Of a DNA stretch of 11,403 bases, positions 1-7,066 are shown piece after piece. Every line of letters starts with the position of its first letter. Position 1 is the first letter of the stretch. Origin of the DNA: Candidatus Hydromicrobium americanum (lineage in GTDB: Bacteria > Actinomycetota > Humimicrobiia > Humimicrobiales > Humimicrobiaceae); NCBI GenBank assembly GCA_002779205.1, contig PEXF01000066.1, positions 1 through 11,403 of the forward strand, given 5' to 3'. The notes beneath the pieces are model-generated. The model made no database searches and was not told where the DNA came from. It saw only the letters and a list, made by a program, of their open reading frames with translations. The translations under genes were made by a program, and so were the position numbers.

Positions 1-1396
1 GATAGTAAGAGAGATGATAAGGCAGAGGGATAGCGAATATATTCCTGTAGGGTTTTTAGATGACGATAAGGCGAAAATCGGACATCAAATTCATGGAATA
101 AAAGTTTTTGGAAAAACTGATGAGATTAAGAAATTTATTAAAAAACTGGCTATTGATGAAATAATAATCGCAATACCCTCAGCCAGTGGCGAGGTTAGGA
201 AGAATATCACTTTTAAAGCGAAAGAAGAAGGGATATTTTGTAAAACTCTTCCCAGCTTATACGAGATTATAGATGGAAGAGCTCATCTATATCAGGTAAG
301 AGATATCCAGATAGAAGATATTTTAGGAAGAAAACCCGTAAATCTTAATTATAGTCAGCTTTTAAGTCAGCTTGAAGGTAAATCAATCCTCATAACCGGT
401 GCGGGAGGATCTATTGGTTCTGAACTATGCAGACAGGTAATAAGGTTTAAACCATCAAATCTGATTCTTGTTGATCATTCGGAGAATAATGTGTTCTTGA
501 TAGAACAGGAACTTTCCACAAAACTTAATTATTCTAATGCCATACCTATCGTTACCGATATAAGAGACAGTTCCAGTATCAGGGGTGTATTTAAAAAGTA
601 TAAGCCTGAAATTGTATTTCATGCTGCAGCCTATAAACATGTTCCGCTTATGCAGTTAAACCCTGAAGCCGCATTGCAGAATAACTTTCTGGGTACAAAA
701 GCAATGGCAAAATTGTCTATCTCCAGCGGAGTTAAAAAGTTTGTAATGCTCTCTACGGATAAGGCAGTTAATCCCAGCAATGTAATGGGTATATCAAAAT
801 TGCTTTCTGAAAAATATCTGCAGACGCTTTCAAAAGTCAGGGATACGGTTTTTATAATTGTAAGATTTGGAAACGTGCTTGGAAGCCATGGTAGCGTGGT
901 GCCCATATTTCAAAATCAGATAGAGAATGGCGGACCTGTAGTTGTCACTCATCCAAAAATGACAAGGTTCTTTATGACCATTACTGAAGCCTCGCAGCTG
1001 GTAATACAGGCGTGTGTCATGGGCAATGGTAGCGAAATATATGTTCTTGATATGGGAGAACCTATAAACATATTAGATCTGGCTAAAAGTATGATTAGAC
1101 TTTATGGGATGGAGCCTGAAAAAGATATTAAAATTACTTTCTCCGGAATAAGACGGGGAGAGAAATTTGCCGAAGAACTGATAAATAGTGATGAGAAACT
1201 TATGCCCACAGGTTTTCCTTCGATATTTGTAACCAGGAATAAAAGTAAGGAAAACCTGAAAGAGATACAAAACTTATTGTTCAATATTGAAAAAGAGATC
1301 CAGCTTTATGACTATAAAAACCTATTTAAAGATCTAAAAAAGATTGTTCCTAATTTTAATGAGAAAAAAATGTGGTCCTCCAAGCTGCAGGTATAG
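1..1396 (+). CDS. NDP-sugar 4,6-dehydratase, PglF/WbpM/CapD type (5' partial)
   Basis: The reading frame is open to the left edge; the codons before the first ATG (position 14) read IVRE, as in the family, so the true start lies outside the window. Numbering from that ATG, residues 1-110 are the C-terminal part of the CoA-binding-like Rossmann domain that follows the membrane helices in full-length members (about 600 aa); those helices are missing here. Residues 120-400 are an extended SDR domain with the NAD motif GAGGSIG (129-135), STDK (247-250) and MGISK (258-262). In this family Met replaces the usual catalytic Tyr, and T248, D249, K250, M258 and K262 form the expected active site. Known members convert UDP-GlcNAc to the 4-keto-6-deoxy sugar at the inner membrane for glycan or protein glycosylation. 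The sugar transferase 21 nt downstream supports that role. The exact substrate is inferred. Confidence 0.93.
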   Translation, partial: IVREMIRQRDSEYIPVGFLDDDKAKIGHQIHGIKVFGKTDEIKKFIKKLAIDEIIIAIPSASGEVRKNITFKAKEEGIFCKTLPSLYEIIDGRAHLYQVRDIQIEDILGRKPVNLNYSQLLSQLEGKSILITGAGGSIGSELCRQVIRFKPSNLILVDHSENNVFLIEQELSTKLNYSNAIPIVTDIRDSSSIRGVFKKYKPEIVFHAAAYKHVPLMQLNPEAALQNNFLGTKAMAKLSISSGVKKFVMLSTDKAVNPSNVMGISKLLSEKYLQTLSKVRDTVFIIVRFGNVLGSHGSVVPIFQNQIENGGPVVVTHPKMTRFFMTITEASQLVIQACVMGNGSEIYVLDMGEPINILDLAKSMIRLYGMEPEKDIKITFSGIRRGEKFAEELINSDEKLMPTGFPSIFVTRNKSKENLKEIQNLLFNIEKEIQLYDYKNLFKDLKKIVPNFNEKKMWSSKLQV

Positions 1397-1417
1397 AGAC
1401 TGGCGGGTTTTTAGTTT

Positions 1418-1990
1418 ATGGTTTATAGAGTTACAAAAAGAATTTTTGATATATTATTCTCAATTATTTCAATAATATTATTTATCCCTTTTTGGATTAT
1501 CATACCAATACTGGTAAAAATTGATTCCCCGGGAAGCGTAATATTCAAGCAGAAAAGGATTGGTATAAATAGCCGGTATTTTACCATATATAAATTCAGG
1601 ACCATGAAGAAAGGCACTCCTGATATTCCCACAGATGAACTAAAAAACCAGAGCAATTTGAACACGAGGATTGGAACAATACTTAGAAGATTGAGCATAG
1701 ATGAAATTCCCCAACTTATAAATATATTGAAAGGCGATATGAGTTTTGTAGGTCCCAGGCCTGCATTATATAATCAGAAACTGCTGATAAAATTACGGAA
1801 AGAAAAAGGTGTGGATAAAGTCCGCCCAGGGGTAACCGGGCTTGCTCAAATTAGTGGAAGGGATGAGCTTTCAATTCCTGATAAGGTTATGTATGATAAG
1901 TTATATATTAAGGATGCTTCAATACTATTGGATATAAAGATTTTTTTAGTTACAGTAAAAGCAATACTTACTGGTAAGGGTGCAAACTGA
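1418..1990 (+). CDS. PglC-type phosphoglycosyl transferase (bacterial sugar transferase)
   Basis: A 190-aa member of the bacterial sugar transferase family (PF02397). It is the small monotopic form without the multi-helix N-terminal region of WcaJ/WbaP. Residues 10-33 form the hydrophobic re-entrant membrane segment. It is followed by FKQKRIG (43-49), KFRTM (59-63), the catalytic Asp-Glu dyad D95-E96 within SIDEIPQ, the FVGPRP motif (110-115) and RPGVTGLAQISGR. Family enzymes move a sugar 1-phosphate from a UDP-sugar to undecaprenyl phosphate on the cytoplasmic face, starting lipid-linked glycan assembly. It starts 21 nt after the 4,6-dehydratase, in the same order as many initiating cassettes, so both are probably co-transcribed. 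The ribosome binding site is weak (GGCGGG). The donor is likely the dehydratase-derived sugar or GlcNAc, which is inference. Confidence 0.93.
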   Translation: MVYRVTKRIFDILFSIISIILFIPFWIIIPILVKIDSPGSVIFKQKRIGINSRYFTIYKFRTMKKGTPDIPTDELKNQSNLNTRIGTILRRLSIDEIPQLINILKGDMSFVGPRPALYNQKLLIKLRKEKGVDKVRPGVTGLAQISGRDELSIPDKVMYDKLYIKDASILLDIKIFLVTVKAILTGKGAN

Positions 1991-2056
1991 TCCAGATATT
2001 TTTTGGTGATTTATTTAATTTTTTTTAAAGCAGCAGTTATCTGATTGTTTATATTT

Positions 2057-2947
2057 TTAATCCTGAACTTGTGACTCCTTTATTAATTTTTCTATACCAT
2101 CTTCAAAGCTTGTAGGAGAGAAGTTAAAATCTTCTCTGGCTTTCTGGTATGAGTATGCTTTATCAATCTCCATCCTTTCTATCTGGTCAGGAGTCAGGGA
2201 TGGACTTTTAGAAATTTTGGAGTATATTGAGATTAAGAGTATACCGAGTTTAATGGGGATTTTTATTACTTTAAATTTCTTTTTTAATTTGTTTCTCACA
2301 ATATCCAGCATTTCGTTATATTTTAAGGAGTCTTTACCGGCTATATTGTAGGTTTTTCGGTAAGTTTTTTTGTTATTTAAGACACTAACAATGGAATTAG
2401 CTACATCTTCAATATATATGGGCTGGATTAGATTATTACCACTCCCGAAAGTTATAAAAAAACCTTTCCTTTTTATAAACCGGATCATTTTTGAAAAATT
2501 AATATCATTTTTTGAGCCATATATCATAGAAGGCCGGAGGATTGTATAGTCCAGACCGGAATTTTTTATCAGGCTTTCAGAATCTATTTTTTGCTTCTTA
2601 ACCATACTTTCAAGGGGGATTAAAACAGTAGTGGAACTTATAAAAACAACTCTTTTAAGTCCAGTGTGCTTGACTGTGTTCAGGAAGGTTTCCAGAAGAT
2701 GTGTATGCTTCAAATCAACCATATAAATTATGCTATCTACGTTTTTTATAATTGAAATTATCGAATCCCCGCTCTGCAGTGTTCCTGTATTGAATTTAAT
2801 CTTTTTACCTGCTGACCTTGCAGCATTTAAAAGCCTGGACCTATCGCTGTCTGCTCTTACCAGACAATCGACATCATAATTATTTCCCAGTAGTTTTTTT
2901 AGAACTGGAGGCCCCAGGAAACCTGTTGCTCCGATAAGTAGAACCAT
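2057..2947 (-). CDS. Atypical SDR / NmrA-like NAD(P)-binding protein
   Basis: A 296-aa Rossmann protein of the atypical SDR group related to the complex I 39-kDa/NDUFA9-like proteins. The nucleotide motif GATGFLG is at residues 6-12, followed by an SST stretch (104-106), the typical GLDYTILRPSMIYG-like block (131-144) and a PIYIEDVA segment (176-183). The catalytic YxxxK of classical SDRs is absent; the equivalent stretch is KKQKIDSE (117-124), with Lys but no Tyr. It may therefore bind NAD(P)(H) and isomerise, reduce or sense a ligand, but no reaction can be assigned. The start has AAAGGT about 5 nt upstream. It converges on the sugar transferase gene 66 nt away and lies downstream of the toxin-antitoxin pair on the same strand with a 156-nt gap. 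It resembles sugar epimerases annotated in polysaccharide loci, but the substrate is unknown. Confidence 0.85.
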   Translation of the reverse strand: MVLLIGATGFLGPPVLKKLLGNNYDVDCLVRADSDRSRLLNAARSAGKKIKFNTGTLQSGDSIISIIKNVDSIIYMVDLKHTHLLETFLNTVKHTGLKRVVFISSTTVLIPLESMVKKQKIDSESLIKNSGLDYTILRPSMIYGSKNDINFSKMIRFIKRKGFFITFGSGNNLIQPIYIEDVANSIVSVLNNKKTYRKTYNIAGKDSLKYNEMLDIVRNKLKKKFKVIKIPIKLGILLISIYSKISKSPSLTPDQIERMEIDKAYSYQKAREDFNFSPTSFEDGIEKLIKESQVQD

Positions 2948-3103
2948 TTTTACCTTTTTCTTATAATAGTTTTCCTTATATCAGTATGTGAATATTTTAT
3001 AATTATTTTTTTTAACAAAACAGAATACTTTAAAGAGTCAGGCATTTACCTTATTGCTTTAATTATATCTTAAGCAAAATTCATCTATAAATTTAGAAAA
3101 TTT

Positions 3104-3517
3104 TCATATTAATATGTCAAAACGGTCAAAGCCTCTTGGTGCAATAACTTCAAAATGTTTTCTGTCCAGGGTAAGGATTTTATTAATCTTAAGCCGTTCA
3201 GCTATAGCTACAATTGAGGCATCCACATAGCCAATATTAAGAGTATCATACTTTTTTAATATTTCTATAATACGTAATATGTCTTCATCCCTAATTGGTT
3301 CCAAATTAAAGTTTTGGTTAATTTCCTCAAGAAATTTTACTTCAAAATAAGATCCTAATTTTGTGTTAATAAGATAACATAATTCTGGGATTATTGTAGA
3401 TGGCAGAATATAATAAATATTTTTATTATTTAGAAAGTAATTTTTAACTAATTTATGATTTTTATCTCTATTATTCATTAAGGAGTACAGCACACTAGTT
3501 TCTACGATTATTTGCAT
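3104..3517 (-). CDS. vapC: PIN-domain ribonuclease toxin, VapC family
   Basis: A 137-aa single-domain PIN protein. Known VapC toxins are Mg-dependent RNases that cut tRNA, rRNA or mRNA and are held inactive by the partner antitoxin. Acidic residues at the expected spacing are visible: E6 in VETS, E45 in PELCYLI, D99 in YVDASI and D118 in TLDRKHF. The first position is normally Asp (VDTS); here the codon is GAA, giving Glu. The others are intact, so activity is plausible but could be weakened. It starts 23 nt after the antitoxin stop on the same strand, the usual antitoxin-first order, and its ribosome binding site is poor. The gene is very AT-rich, unlike the glycan genes around it, which suggests acquisition by transfer. 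Confidence 0.87.
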   Translation of the reverse strand: MQIIVETSVLYSLMNNRDKNHKLVKNYFLNNKNIYYILPSTIIPELCYLINTKLGSYFEVKFLEEINQNFNLEPIRDEDILRIIEILKKYDTLNIGYVDASIVAIAERLKINKILTLDRKHFEVIAPRGFDRFDILI

Positions 3518-3540
3518 TTTTTCTCTACTATAAATTTTAA

Positions 3541-3777
3541 TTAATCTTCCCCAAAGCCTTTTAGATATTCATCTTTTTTATTTGCGATATCTGAATATTC
3601 GGTACTGCTTGCAATTCCAATTATACCTATTTCCTTCTTAGGAGCTTTTTTAGCCACATAGCTATTAACTGCTTCTCTTATTATAAAAGAAGTAGATTTA
3701 TTAGTAAGTCTAGCCAGGTTTTTTAGTTTTAACACAACATCCTTTTCTAGGAACGCAGCTATCTTTACTTTATTCAT
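3541..3777 (-). CDS. Ribbon-helix-helix antitoxin of the PIN toxin
   Basis: A 78-aa protein with an N-terminal ribbon-helix-helix pattern. A beta strand (residues 3-11, KVKIAAFLE) is followed by helix 1 (about 13-24) and helix 2 after the turn NKSTSF (about 30-43, IIREAVNSYV). The C-terminal 35 residues are charged and probably disordered until they wrap the toxin. RHH antitoxins dimerise, bind the operator of their own operon and neutralise the toxin. The ATG has a good ribosome binding site, AGAGGT, 7 nt upstream (3785-3790 read on the minus strand). A near-consensus promoter and repeated half-sites lie just upstream, supporting autoregulation. Assignment rests on the fold pattern plus the adjacent PIN gene, since the family is too short and divergent for a finer name. 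Confidence 0.85.
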   Translation of the reverse strand: MNKVKIAAFLEKDVVLKLKNLARLTNKSTSFIIREAVNSYVAKKAPKKEIGIIGIASSTEYSDIANKKDEYLKGFGED

Positions 3778-3810
3778 TTATTTGACCTCTTTTCTCAATA
3801 AAACTGTTTC

Positions 3811-3878
3811 TAATATTCAATAATATTCATATTAATATTATGCATATTAATAATAATATATCTTGCTCATTGTGTCAA
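3811..3878 (-). promoter_or_regulatory. Toxin-antitoxin promoter with repeated operator half-sites
   Basis: On the minus strand, -35 TTGACA (3873-3878) and -10 TATTAT (3850-3855) are separated by exactly 17 bp. Transcription would start near 3843, giving a leader of about 65 nt. The -10 overlaps one of two CATATTAATA copies (3828-3837 and 3843-3852, 15-bp period). Two tandem 10-mers, TAATATTCAA and TAATATTCAT (3811-3830), lie downstream in the leader. Such a repeat array over the -10 and start site is where an RHH antitoxin would be expected to bind. The promoter match is seen directly; binding is inferred. Confidence 0.65.
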
Positions 3879-3990
3879 TTTTTTTATTATTTTTTTTAAT
3901 ATGTTAGAAGGAGTTAAATTATAGAAAATTTGTGATATTATCTTATAGATTTTTAAAATCACAGAGTTTTGTGGAAAGAGGAAAGACCGT

Positions 3991-5016
3991 ATGCTATGGA
4001 TTATTTATATGTGCGTGGCAATTGCTGCTGTACTGGCAGCGTTATACTTATATGCATTCAGGTATGAGCCGGCTAATTTTAAATTGTCAGATGTGGATAT
4101 TTTCATAAAAAATAATCTGAAATTTAAAGCCGGTAAAAATAAATCAGATAAACCTATCCTGACATTCCTGCATCTATCTGATTTCCATCTACGAAAAAAT
4201 TCTAAAGGAAAAAAATTATTTAAATTTGTAAGGAACTTAAGTAAATTAAATGTGGATTTTATCTTGATTACCGGTGATTTAACGGAAAATGATAAAAATA
4301 TCGAATATTTGATCAATATGCTTTCGCCGCTTAAGGCAAAATACGGAAAATATGCTGTTTTTGGGGTACATGATCACTATAATAAGGCTTTAGTTGAGTT
4401 TATAAGAAATATGTTTAAAAAGAAAAGGAGATATAAAAGAGAAAATGATGTTACCTATATGGCAAAAAGATTAAAAGACATTGGTATTGAAGTTTTAAGA
4501 AATGAAAGCAGAAGGATTAATATAGGAAGTTATGATATAGGTGATATTGAGATTATCGGACTTGATGACCCTATAATCAATAAGATTGATATAGTCAAGG
4601 CATTTTCACATATCAATCACGTAGATAGTTTAAAGCTGTTAAAAAAATCTGATTATAAAAATGCCTATAAAAGTATATTTAGATTAAAAGAAGAGAAAAT
4701 ACATAAAATAAATAACAGAGGCAAATTACGCATAGTACTTATGCATACACCTGATACTGATTCAATAATTAATCTAGCCCATAAAGAAGTTGACATTATA
4801 TTTGGTGGACATACTCATGGAGGCCAGGTAAGACTTCCACTGGTTGGAGCAGTAGTTTCAGGATGTAAAATAAAGACAAAATTTGCCTCGGGCCTTTTTT
4901 ATTTTAAAAATTTCGTTCTTTATGTGACCAGAGGTCTTGGAGAGGGCAGATATTCACAGTTCAGATTTTACTGCCAGCCGGAAGCAAGCCTGGTAAAGAT
5001 ATATAAAACTAAATAG
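3991..5016 (+). CDS. Membrane-anchored calcineurin-like metallophosphoesterase
   Basis: A 341-aa protein with one N-terminal membrane helix (residues 3-22) and a calcineurin-like phosphoesterase domain (about 56-335). Metal and catalytic motifs appear in order: SDFH (D64, H66), GDLTE (D96), GVHDH (125-129), MHTPD (H252) and GGHTHGGQ (H274, H276). The third motif is normally GNHD. Asn, the bridging metal ligand, is replaced by Val126 (codon GTA), while H127 and D128 remain. Relatives of the YkuE/LpxG type hydrolyse phosphodiester or pyrophosphate bonds at the membrane, but the substrate cannot be named here. The start is fixed by AGAGGA (3977-3982) 8 nt upstream. It lies divergent from the toxin-antitoxin pair and 165 nt before the GerMN gene, so it may be a single-gene unit. 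Confidence 0.9.
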   Translation: MLWIIYMCVAIAAVLAALYLYAFRYEPANFKLSDVDIFIKNNLKFKAGKNKSDKPILTFLHLSDFHLRKNSKGKKLFKFVRNLSKLNVDFILITGDLTENDKNIEYLINMLSPLKAKYGKYAVFGVHDHYNKALVEFIRNMFKKKRRYKRENDVTYMAKRLKDIGIEVLRNESRRINIGSYDIGDIEIIGLDDPIINKIDIVKAFSHINHVDSLKLLKKSDYKNAYKSIFRLKEEKIHKINNRGKLRIVLMHTPDTDSIINLAHKEVDIIFGGHTHGGQVRLPLVGAVVSGCKIKTKFASGLFYFKNFVLYVTRGLGEGRYSQFRFYCQPEASLVKIYKTK

Positions 5017-5110
5017 AAACAGCTAAATAATTTAATCCTTCTTCTTATTTAAAAACTTTTGAAGTGCAATGAGTTGATGGCTATAGCAATTGATGAATAA
5101 CCATTATTTT

Positions 5111-5132
5111 AGTAATATTACTTTTAAGTAAT
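5111..5132. repeat. Two overlapping palindromes upstream of the GerMN gene
   Basis: AGTAATATTACT (5111-5122) is a perfect 12-bp palindrome. Its right half also pairs with the next stretch as ATTACTT-TT-AAGTAAT (5117-5132), giving three alternating half-sites. No T-tract follows, so it does not look like a terminator. The site sits about 19 bp upstream of a possible -35 box, so a regulator-binding site is a reasonable inference. AT-rich sequence makes chance palindromes fairly common. Confidence 0.4.
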
Positions 5133-5150
5133 AACTGTTTTATCCACGTG

Positions 5151-5178
5151 TTGAAAATAATTTTATGATTTATATTAT
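5151..5178 (+). promoter_or_regulatory. Possible promoter of the GerMN gene
   Basis: TTGAAA (5151-5156) and TATTAT (5173-5178) are separated by 16 bp. The -10 ends only 3 nt before the ATG at 5182, so transcription would begin at or just after the start codon. No Shine-Dalgarno sequence precedes that ATG, so a leaderless or near-leaderless transcript is possible. AT-rich background makes this match weak evidence. Confidence 0.25.
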
Positions 5179-5181
5179 TTT

Positions 5182-6024
5182 ATGAATATCAGAAATAGAC
5201 AGGCTAAAAAAAGAAAAAAAAGACCGAGTCCAATTTTAAGATCTACTTTTATTATAATTCTTCTTGTGGCAGCCGGGTTTATTATCTTTTATAGTATTGA
5301 TAATCCTGATTTTGTAAAAAATAAATTTTCCTCTCTTTTTAATGACAATGAAAGCGGAAAAACAGTATCAGTTTTAACAGAAACTGACAGTGGCCAACCA
5401 GGTGATAATACCGTGGAGTCCATTACCGGGGAAGATTATGGTGAGAACGAAATAGAGAGTATAGATACTGGTAAAACTACTACTGAAGAAAGTATAGACA
5501 GTGATCAAACCAGGAGCGGTCTGTCTTTGTGGCAGAAAATAAAGAATTATTTTATAAATCGGAAAAATGGTGGAGAAGACGGGAAAGTTTACCCTTCCAG
5601 ATTGGAAGTTAATTTTTATTTTTCTGGTCTTGGGGAAGAGAAGAAGTTAGTTTCTGAAAAGAGAACCATATTTGCAAGCAGTCCGGATATTGCAGTGAAA
5701 AATGCTGTTCAGGAACTGCTTAAAGGTCCTACCCAATCATATCACTTTCCGTTAATACCGGCTGGAACAAAGCTGCTTAATGTAGAGACTTATGAGAATA
5801 TAGCCAAGATTGATCTTTCTCAGGAATTCCTGGAAAATAGCCCGGACACCAGAATTCTGGATGAATATGTAATTTACTCAATTGTAAATACTCTAACAGA
5901 AATTCCTGAAATAGAGGGAGTTATTTTTTATATAGAAGGTATAAGAATTAAAATATATGGTAATGTAGACCTGTCCATTCCGGCCATCAGGAATAAAGAA
6001 TACATAGATGAAAATGAGGAATGA
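5182..6024 (+). CDS. Membrane-anchored GerMN-domain protein
   Basis: A 280-aa protein with a short basic N-terminus (residues 7-14 rich in Lys/Arg), one membrane helix (21-37) and an acidic, Ser/Thr/Asp/Glu-rich linker (about 45-135). A C-terminal GerMN-type domain (about 140-265) follows, with the features VNFYF, AVKNAVQELLKGP (172-183), IPAGTKLLNV (192-201) and IAKIDLSQEF (207-216). GerMN domains occur in the spore germination lipoprotein GerM and in many envelope proteins of non-sporulating bacteria. The fold is thought to bind a cell-wall or protein partner, and no catalysis is known. The topology predicts a small cytoplasmic tail and an extracytoplasmic domain. No ribosome binding site is visible before the ATG. 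A 7-codon frame (5165-5185) overlaps the start as ATGA but has no signal of its own. The presence of GerMN alone does not show that the organism sporulates. Confidence 0.87.
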   Translation: MNIRNRQAKKRKKRPSPILRSTFIIILLVAAGFIIFYSIDNPDFVKNKFSSLFNDNESGKTVSVLTETDSGQPGDNTVESITGEDYGENEIESIDTGKTTTEESIDSDQTRSGLSLWQKIKNYFINRKNGGEDGKVYPSRLEVNFYFSGLGEEKKLVSEKRTIFASSPDIAVKNAVQELLKGPTQSYHFPLIPAGTKLLNVETYENIAKIDLSQEFLENSPDTRILDEYVIYSIVNTLTEIPEIEGVIFYIEGIRIKIYGNVDLSIPAIRNKEYIDENEE

Positions 6025-6037
6025 TTTATAAAGACTA

Positions 6038-6055
6038 TGACTGATTCTTCAGTCA
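6038..6055. repeat. Small stem-loop between the GerMN and epimerase genes
   Basis: TGACTGA and TCAGTCA pair perfectly (7 bp) around the loop TTCT, 13 nt after the GerMN stop. No T-run follows on either strand, so it is not a standard intrinsic terminator. It could be a transcript-processing or mRNA 3'-end structure, or chance. Confidence 0.35.
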
Positions 6056-6102
6056 ATTACAAATAAGAGAGTGGAAAATACAAAAGGCGAAAGGTGGTTA
6101 AT

Positions 6103-7026
6103 TTGAAAGTACTTGTAACAGGAGGAGCAGGCTTTATCGGCTCAAATGTAGCAGATGGGCTGCTGGAGAAAAACTATAAAGTAGTTATTGTAGATGATCT
6201 TTCCAATGGCAGGAAGGAAAATTTACCAAAAGAAGCTAAATTCTACAAATGTGATATAAGAGATAAAAAATTATACAGTATATTAAAAGAAGAAAAACCG
6301 GATATTTTAATACACAATGCCGCCCAGCTGAGTGTAAGGATATCAGTTGAAAATCCTCTGATGGATGCAGATATAAATATAATGGGAGGGCTTAATGTGA
6401 TTAATGCATGTCACAGATATAATGTGGATAAAATAATATTTGCATCAAGTGGAGGTACAGTATACGGAGAGCAAAAATATTTCCCGGCAGATGAGAAGCA
6501 TCCCACCAGCCCCATATCTCCTTACGGAGTGGCAAAGCTTGCTACAGAAAACTATCTATACTATTTTTACAGAAGTTACAGCCTAAAATATATATCCTTA
6601 AGATACGCCAATATATATGGTCCCAGACAGGATCCCTATGGAGAAGCAGGAGTAGTGGCAATATTTTCTAATAAAATACTGGAAGGCAAGAATCCTACTA
6701 TTAATGGAGATGGGCTTCAGACCAGGGACTATGTGTATGTGGGAGATGTTGTGGATATAAACCTTAAAGCAATAGAAAGTGGCTTTACCGGCCCCCTGAA
6801 TGTAGGAACTGGCAGAGAGACTACAGTGGTGGAGCTGTTTAATATTTTAAAAGAAGTATCAGGAAAAGACGATATTGAAGAGATCCATGGTCCTCCTAAA
6901 GAGGGCGAGCAAAGAAGAAGTCAGCTATCTTACAGCCTGGCAGAGAAAGTTTTTGGCTGGCAGCCAAAAGTGTCTATAGAAGAAGGACTAAAATTAACTT
7001 ATAACTGGTTTAAAGAGAATATGTGA
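6103..7026 (+). CDS. GalE-like NDP-sugar epimerase (extended SDR)
   Basis: A 307-aa extended SDR. From the TTG start the protein begins MKVLVTGGAGFIG, with the NAD motif GGAGFIG at 7-13. The catalytic triad S116 (in SSGGTVYG), Y141 and K145 (YGVAK) is complete. RYANIYGPRQ and GDGLQTRDYVYV are the sugar-binding blocks of the UDP-glucose/UDP-GlcNAc 4-epimerase group. Enzymes of this group interconvert Glc/Gal or GlcNAc/GalNAc nucleotides in the cytoplasm; the natural substrate is not determined by sequence alone. TTG at 6103 is preferred because AGGTGG (6092-6097) sits 5 nt upstream and the canonical N-terminus results. GTG at 6094, with AAAAGG 6 nt before it, is an alternative adding three residues. 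It lies 40 nt before the glycosyltransferase, probably in one operon. Confidence 0.92.
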   Translation: MKVLVTGGAGFIGSNVADGLLEKNYKVVIVDDLSNGRKENLPKEAKFYKCDIRDKKLYSILKEEKPDILIHNAAQLSVRISVENPLMDADINIMGGLNVINACHRYNVDKIIFASSGGTVYGEQKYFPADEKHPTSPISPYGVAKLATENYLYYFYRSYSLKYISLRYANIYGPRQDPYGEAGVVAIFSNKILEGKNPTINGDGLQTRDYVYVGDVVDINLKAIESGFTGPLNVGTGRETTVVELFNILKEVSGKDDIEEIHGPPKEGEQRRSQLSYSLAEKVFGWQPKVSIEEGLKLTYNWFKENM

Positions 7027-7066
7027 ATGATTTGTAATATAAATATAGTAGAGTAAAATCATCATT

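Noticed and set aside
1991..2056. Terminator between the convergent sugar transferase and SDR genes
   Set aside because: A T8 run is present but no GC-containing stem precedes it on either strand; only a distant CAGATA/TATCTG pair was found.
3054..3077. TTGCTT/AAGCAA stem downstream of the toxin gene
   Set aside because: Only a 6-bp stem with a 12-nt loop and no T-run on the minus strand, so not an intrinsic terminator.
3931..3963. TGTGAT...ATCACA inverted repeat before the metallophosphoesterase
   Set aside because: The 21-nt spacing does not match a CRP/FNR-type site (6-nt spacing), the arms are only 6 bp and nothing else supports it.
7027..7062. ATGATTT/AAATCAT pair between the epimerase and glycosyltransferase genes
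   Set aside because: AT-rich 7-bp arms with a 22-nt loop are weak and not followed by a T-run.
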